Shown here: piece after piece, positions 58,887-64,000 of the stretch
Numbering within the stretch: position 1 is the stretch's first letter
Layout of the letters: the number at the start of each line of letters is the position of its first letter
Origin: Amylostereum areolatum
Taxonomy: Eukaryota > Basidiomycota > Agaricomycetes > Russulales > Stereaceae
DNA: 64,000 nucleotides
Direction of reading: 5' to 3'
Assembly (NCBI GenBank): GCA_012932865.1
Contig: SAXG01000027.1
Coordinates: 310,001-374,000 of the forward strand
Notes under the pieces: model-generated
What the model was told of the DNA's origin: nothing
Seen by the model: only the letters and a program-made list of their open reading frames with translations
The model's database searches: none
Translations under genes and position numbers: made by a program

Positions 58887-59129
58887 TCAGTGGTGGGTGT
58901 CGGTTCGAGGTGTCGTGAACATAGGAGTATAGGTGCGCTTGACCTTGAAGACGTCCCCTATACCGCCTTGGCCCGTTCCAAGTCTGAGACCCCACGCTCT
59001 ACCTCCGCGATTGGTGTAATAGAGTACGCGTGAGAGCAGGGGAGAATGTGCGGCTCGGATGGCGGGAGTAAGAGAACCGGAAGGCCTAGGCGAGGACGCA
59101 GAGACAGGAGTGTGTTGCAGGTGAGACAT
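58887..59129 (-). CDS. possible small ORF upstream of the kinase, unknown
   Basis: An 80-codon frame, MSHLQHTPVSASSPRPSGSL, then RVLYYTNRGGRAWGLRLGTG. It is serine/proline-rich at first and basic later. No splice sites or family are evident. It may be the leader of the kinase transcript or a chance frame. Confidence 0.25.
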   Translation of the reverse strand: MSHLQHTPVSASSPRPSGSLTPAIRAAHSPLLSRVLYYTNRGGRAWGLRLGTGQGGIGDVFKVKRTYTPMFTTPRTDTHH

Positions 59130-59604
59130 AGCTGGGTTTGGGCGAGAGATTTTTGGGACATCTTTATCTAAGGCCGAATACTATGACGGTTTCCTGGACG
59201 CTGAAGTCGTATACGATGATTGGAGGCTACTGGGAGAGGGGGTGGTGGAAGTGAGAGCTCATGAAGTGAGTACTTAGATAGAGTCAAAAATTGAAGTCGG
59301 CGATCCCTGGCAAGCTACACCGTGAGAAAACATTAGTCAACCCCAGGAGCTTCAAGCTTCAACTTGGGAATGGAGCACCATTGAATCTTGTCAGGTTTCG
59401 ACGGAAGCTCTGCTCAGTACGATCGCGTACATCAACGGGACACTATCTGCATCCCAAACAATATCAGCTGTATCCTCCCACTAGCTTTGCTAATCTCCCC
59501 AGCCCGCCGCCAGCGTTTATTTACCAGAATCTTATCCGATCCTAGGTTTGCCGTTTCTTGCACGAAAGTCCTGGAACTCGTCGAAACTGCAGCAGGAGGG
59601 ACCC
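59130..59604. other. intergenic region
   Basis: This holds the IAH1 promoter. Open frames have no motifs. Confidence 0.4.
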
Positions 59605-60659
59605 ATGGCCGCTAACTGCCAGGATATCGTCATGCTTTTCGGAGACTCGCTTACCCAAGGCGCCTGGGAGCATCACGGGATTGGTGCTCGTCTCGCCAGT
59701 AGGTGTCAATCCCCCTCTGACAGGTGAATGATCAGGCCTGCATGCACTTACCAGAGTAACCAGACATATACGCACGCCGATTCGACGTGCTCAACCGAGG
59801 ATATTCTGGTTTCACAACAGAATGGGCTCTTCCCGTCTTTGAACAGGTATGCTCGCCTCCACCACGTCTCCGAGACGCGTCGACTAGTACCATCCGCCTT
59901 GCTAGATTCTCGCAAAGAAAACAGAACAGCCGCACGTCCCCCCTGTGCGGCTGCTCACAATCTGGTTTGGCGCGAACGACGCCTGCATCAAGCCTTCACC
60001 ACAACATGTCCCCCTGGACCAGTTCATCACGAACCTCCGCGCGATGATCCATCTCGTCACGTCGCCTTCCTCTACACACCACTCTCCGCAGACGAAGATA
60101 ATCCTGTTGACACCACCGCCGATCAATACGATACAGCGCGGGGCAGATCTCGCCAGTCGCGATCCGCCGAAAGAACTGGATCGCTTGTTCGGCGTGACAA
60201 AGGCCTATGCAGACGCTGTGAGGGAACTTGGGAAGACCGAGGGCGTGCCGGTGGTGGACGCGTGGACGAAGCTATGGGAGGCGGCAGCGAAGGAAGAAGG
60301 CAACCTAGGGGGCTTTCTGACCGACGGCCTGCACCTGAATGAGAGGGGATACAAAGTACGCATTCTAGATTTCTTTTGTTCGCCGTATTGAGCCGTCTTG
60401 GCAGATTGTATTCGACGCGTTGAAAGAAACCATCGACAACGAGTTCCCCGAGCTGACGGTCGAGCATGACAAGTCCAAATACGTTTACCCTCAGTGGGAA
60501 TACTTCCTGGACCATACCGTCGAGGATCTGAAGGCGCAGACGTGGGTGGGTCGTGACCAGAGCGCAGTCTTGAGGGCGGGACCTTCGCGGCGTTCGCGCC
60601 GTCGAAGAAGCGAAGAATGGATATCGATGAAGTTTGGAATTAGAATCATGATGTTTTGA
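59605..60659 (+). CDS. IAH1: GDSL/SGNH esterase, isoamyl-acetate-hydrolysing type
   Basis: Starts MAANCQDIVMLFGDSLTQGA at 59605, with block I GDSLTQG and its nucleophile Ser. After an intron (about 59700-59759) come IYARRFDVLNRGYSGFTTEW (Gly of block II) and ALPVFEQ. After a second intron (about 59848-59905) come ILAKKTEQ and LTIWFGANDACIKPSPQHVP (Asn of block III). Then KIILLTPPPINTIQRGADLA, VTKAYADAVRELGKTEGVPV, VVDAWTKLW and GGFLTDGLHLNERGYK (Asp and His of block V). A last exon (IVFDALKETIDNEFPELTVE, YPQWEYFLDH) runs to TGA at 60657-60659. The catalytic triad is complete. The family hydrolyses short-chain acetate esters in yeast; it is cytosolic, no signal peptide. The C-terminal tail is arginine-rich and less conserved. 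Confidence 0.9.
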
Positions 60660-61879
60660 TGCGCCACGCGCGTTCAATTGTCCACACGATGATGATAAGT
60701 AGACTCCTCGGAAGGTCCGGATCGAGGTGCGGGGGCAAGTTCCGGCAGGTCGAAGGAGATGGGGTTTTGGCGGCCCAGATCGTATCGTGCATTTCATTCT
60801 GGTTCATTGTGCGAGAAAGACGTCAAAGTGGTGCCGTGGCATGCTGGCGGCTCATTTGAATGGTGAACATAGACGTCGCGCAGACGACATAGAAATTCGA
60901 CTGGTGGCGCTGTGGGGGAGAATGTTGAAAAAGGTCGGACATCGCGGGCATATGCTTTCCGGAGCAGGGACGGGACAGGGGGGCTTGGACTGATGGTCGG
61001 ACGTGTTTCCAAAGGAACGCCAGAGTTATGGCGCTCAATATGACCGTAAGCAACTTCTGTTGTGCTGGGCTGGTCACACAGAATGTAACCTGGGTTAACT
61101 CGTTGGAGAACGATCCGGGCGCGTTGGCAAGAGGAACGTGTATTTTGAGGGACACAAGAGCGATCTGGGACATCGGGGAGATCGCAACGGAGTTTCTAGA
61201 CGATAACAAGCGCGTGAGATGCATCATGATGGAGCGGGTGACGGAAGGGAGAGGGGGGCGAGAGGGCGGAAACGGATCACGTGACGAAAACGAACCAGAG
61301 GCAACGCGATATAAACAGAGGAAAAAGGGAAGAAAGGCGCTTTGTTTTGCCTCCCCAGCGCCAGCAGCCGAGGGCCGACGACGACACCGACGCATACGGC
61401 TCATTTCCCCGCTCGACTTTGCATCGTTCTTCTCGGTGAGCGGCGTCTTGTGGAGGAGGAAGGAGGTTGAAGCGCTGACTGGACGAGAAGGGAAGGAGGA
61501 CGTGGACCCACAAAGATCCACAAGTAGTCAACCGGTTGCCTCGCTGTCGCCCGAGCGCTTCTGCCTCTGTTCGCTTTTCCGTGAGAGTCTCTTTCTTTTT
61601 CTCCAGCCCGCCTCCAGAGCTCTACGCCTCACGCTGACAACCCCCTTCTCCCTTTCAAGGCGCGGCCTCCTCCGTCGACACACTCCTTAGGTTCGTCTCA
61701 CTTCCCCCGACTTTCGGCCCCCGGCCGCGCGCGTGGCACCTCCGTGCACTTCCAAACCAGTAGCACAATAGAAATCTCATCCCAGATCCACCCCTGCGCC
61801 TCTTTGTCCCGATTGCCCCCGATTGGACTACATATGCTAATGGACAATCGTTGTCACGTAGCCGACTCTATCCGTCTCC
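60660..61879. other. 1.2 kb without a firm gene
   Basis: Open frames overlap on both strands at 60823-61690. One on the minus strand (about 61231-61030, MHLTRLLSSRNSVAISPMSQ) and one on the plus strand (from 61028) look weakly coding, but neither has motifs or consistent splice sites. Confidence 0.35.
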
Positions 61880-62159
61880 GGCCCAGAACAACCGCCCCGT
61901 GCACCCTCCGTATGTTTTAAAACCCCCTCTTTGCCTCGAACCGCCCCCCGCTTACCCTCTTCCCCCCGCCTTCTCCTACTCTTCCCCACCACGTTCTCAA
62001 CGATCTCGACGACGACGACGACCACGACGACGCCCTTTGTATCCCTCAAACTCCCTCTTGTATCCCTCTCCATCTTGTACCCCCGGCTCCCCGCCTTATT
62101 CAACACCCCCCTGTACCCCCCTCCCCCGCTGTAACCACCACCACCGTCCCCCCTCCGTC
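61880..62159 (+). promoter_or_regulatory. C-rich leader/promoter of CDC25
   Basis: A strongly pyrimidine-rich stretch, including a CGA/ACG trinucleotide run near 62005-62030, lies directly before the ATG at 62160. It is open in one frame but low in complexity, so I read it as promoter and 5' UTR. Confidence 0.45.
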
Positions 62160-64000
62160 ATGCCTCGCGAACCCTCAATCCGTTTCTCCCACAAAAGAAG
62201 ACACACCGAACTAGAAGGACCACGTCCAGACAGGATATTCGACATGCAGGCTTACTTCGCAGCACCATCCACTAATCTCTCCCACTTCCTGGCGCCGCCC
62301 CAGAAACGTGCACGCATTCCCGGCATGAAAGACGACATCGACGAATTCCTTTCCTCCGACCTCGAGCTTTCTTTCGCCTCCACGATGTCTCTCAACTCCC
62401 CCTCGAGACAAAATCCGAACATCACCCCCGAAAGCGAGCGGGACGACATGATGGATATCTCCCCTGCCCCTATCCGCATCTCCACTTCTGAGAACGCCGG
62501 CTTCGGCGCCAAGCCAATGTCCCGCCCCCGCGCGAACACCAGCGCTGCCAGGCTCTTCGGCCGCGATGTCAGCAATGACTACGCCCCCTCTGTGGACTCC
62601 TCCTCCTCCAAGTCCGGAAGCATACGGGCCAAACGCACGCAGCGCGCTGCCCTTCCCATGGAGTGGTTGTCTCAGACCAAGTCTGCTGAACCGGAGGTAG
62701 AGCGCCGCCCGCCCATGGGTCTTTCGGTGAGTCCTCGATTTCAGTTCAGACTGCCTGTTTGGTGGCTCAACCTCCCATCTATTTAGCTTGCCCCTTCCTC
62801 TCCCGATGCGATGGACATCGACGATTCCTTCTCTCACCCACCCGCCCGTCCCTACGTGGACATCTCCTCCCCGGCCCCTCCCCTCTCCGCCGCCCCGACA
62901 ATCACCGGCTTCGACAACATCTTCGACGCCGCCTCCCACGAGCGCAGCCGCGACGACATCACCGCCCATCCCGCAAAGAAGCGTCGTTCAACCTCTCCTC
63001 AACCTAGCTTTGGTCGCCGTCGCGCAGGAACTATCGGAGCCATGGATGCTTTCGCCAACTTGGACAGCTCTCCCGCGCCTCTCACTTCTCCAAGCGATTT
63101 GAAGCTCGAGCGAATCGTCAACAGCAACCTTGCGCGCCTCCCTAAGCCTATGCTTGGTGGCATCGGCAACCCCTCGGAGAATCCCAACAAGCGTCCTCGC
63201 CGTCCCATGATCTCTTCTATGGTCGCCCCCTCCGACACTGTTCGGTCTGCCTACCCCGTCCTCGGTGGGGGAGATCAAGAGAACAAGCCCCCCGCTCCCC
63301 CTGCGCCTCGTCGCGCGTTTTCCGCGATGCTACCTCCGGGTAGCCTTGGCGATTCCTTCTCGGACGAGTCCTCCTTCGAGCAGGGTGATTCCCCTGCGGC
63401 TGCCTATGCTAAGAGGCAGCAGACGAAGACTCTCCGCCGCCGCGACGGGACGGAGGACTTCAGGCCCTTGACTGGTGCTCCCACCATCCGTGCAAGCCCC
63501 CGTGGTTTGGGTCTTGGTGGGTTTGGCGATAATGAAGCGGCGGGCAAGATCTTGCCCTGCCACCGCGTTCGCGAGGACGGCTTGATGAGGATCAAGCCTC
63601 ACACTGTGCGTCCATTCTTCCCTCGAAGGAACTTTACTCATCGTCCCCTTTGTAGTTGGACGAGCTGCTCGACGGCGTGTACGACGACCAGATTTCCTCG
63701 TTCCAGGTTATCGACTGTCGCTTCGATTATGAGTTCAATGGTGGGCACATACCGGGTGCCGTTAATATCAACACGACCGACGCTCTCGAGGACTTCTTCC
63801 TGGGCAAGCATATTAAGAAACCCATCGCAAGCACGAGCAACAATGCTGGCAAGAAGAAGATCCTCGTGTTCCACTGCGAGTTCAGCGTCAAGCGGGCGCC
63901 CACTTTGTAAGCCGTCTCCATCCAGCTTTCCAACCGCAGTCTATTCTGACAGACGCCAAACAGCGCTAAGCACCTCCGGTCCAAGGATCGGATGATAAAC
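62160..64000 (+). CDS. CDC25: CDC25-type M-phase inducer phosphatase (runs off the right end)
   Basis: Starts MPREPSIRFSHKRRHTELEG at 62160. Exons are 62160-62726, 62787-63605, 63656-63906 and 63964 onward. The first two encode a long serine/proline-rich regulatory region (APPQKRARIPGMKDDIDEFL, SFASTMSLNSPSRQNPNITP, MDIDDSFSHPPARPYVDISS, DQENKPPAPPAPRRAFSAML), rich in SP/TP sites as expected for control by Cdk and checkpoint kinases. KILPCHRVREDGLMRIKPHT leads into the rhodanese-like catalytic domain: LDELLDGVYDDQISSFQVID, CRFDYEFNGGHIPGAVNINT and the active-site loop HCEFSVKRAP (C-x5-R). The next exon gives FAKHLRSKDRMIN, where the window ends. It removes inhibitory phosphates from Cdk1 to start mitosis. 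Only the C-terminal end is missing. Confidence 0.93.

Noticed and set aside
61028..61690. Long plus-strand frame of 220 codons
   Set aside because: It overlaps an equally open minus-strand frame, has no motif and ends in low-complexity arginine-rich sequence.

Overview
This window looks like nuclear DNA of a filamentous basidiomycete, most likely an Agaricomycete. The genes are dense and on both strands. They are split by many short introns (about 45-80 nt, GT...AG, often with a CTNAC/CTNAT branch site). The gene content fits: a DUF6698-type protein, a Plavaka/CACTA-like transposase, a cerato-platanin, a caspase-like protease and a Ran1-type kinase. I do not assign an order or species. Exon joins were worked out by eye from splice sites, reading phase and family conservation, so 5' ends and small exons are approximate where stated.

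Layout, left to right. 0-10 kb: a small secreted cysteine-containing protein, a caspase-like (C14) protease and the two-domain AAA ATPase AFG2, all on the minus strand. 10-22.4 kb is a housekeeping block: a small two-exon protein, the intronless Set1/COMPASS subunit BRE2, a PhoD-like phosphatase, the actin regulator CAP/Srv2, an MZM1-like LYR protein whose transcript appears to run into a mitochondrial GGQ release-factor domain, and histone H1. 22.4-30.2 kb: cerato-platanin, the tRNA-splicing endonuclease subunit SEN34 and an EI24-family membrane protein, separated by stretches where I recognise little. 30.2-34.4 kb is gene-poor, with a tRNA-like T-arm and a short duplication. 34.4-44 kb: a DUF6698 protein, a small basic protein, a MYND-finger protein divergently paired with a coiled-coil protein, and two unrecognised multi-exon genes.

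44-52.7 kb is the accessory part. A protein with a 2-oxoglutarate/Fe(II)-dioxygenase-like HxD...H signature lies beside a large Plavaka-like transposase gene that carries an in-frame stop. A GC-rich repeat/hairpin block lies between them. 53.7-59 kb holds a small membrane protein whose start codon is alone on its exon, a pseudokinase, and a Ran1-type kinase broken by several one-base insertions in homopolymers. 59.6-64 kb: the GDSL esterase IAH1, and CDC25, which runs off the right edge.

Most recognised genes are conserved housekeeping functions: chromatin (BRE2, H1), mitochondria (MZM1, release factor), ribosome maturation (AFG2), tRNA splicing (SEN34), actin (CAP) and cell cycle (CDC25). 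They do not form a visible pathway cluster. The points most worth testing are the MZM1/release-factor joint transcript, the dioxygenase-transposon neighbourhood, and the insertion-only damage in the kinase.
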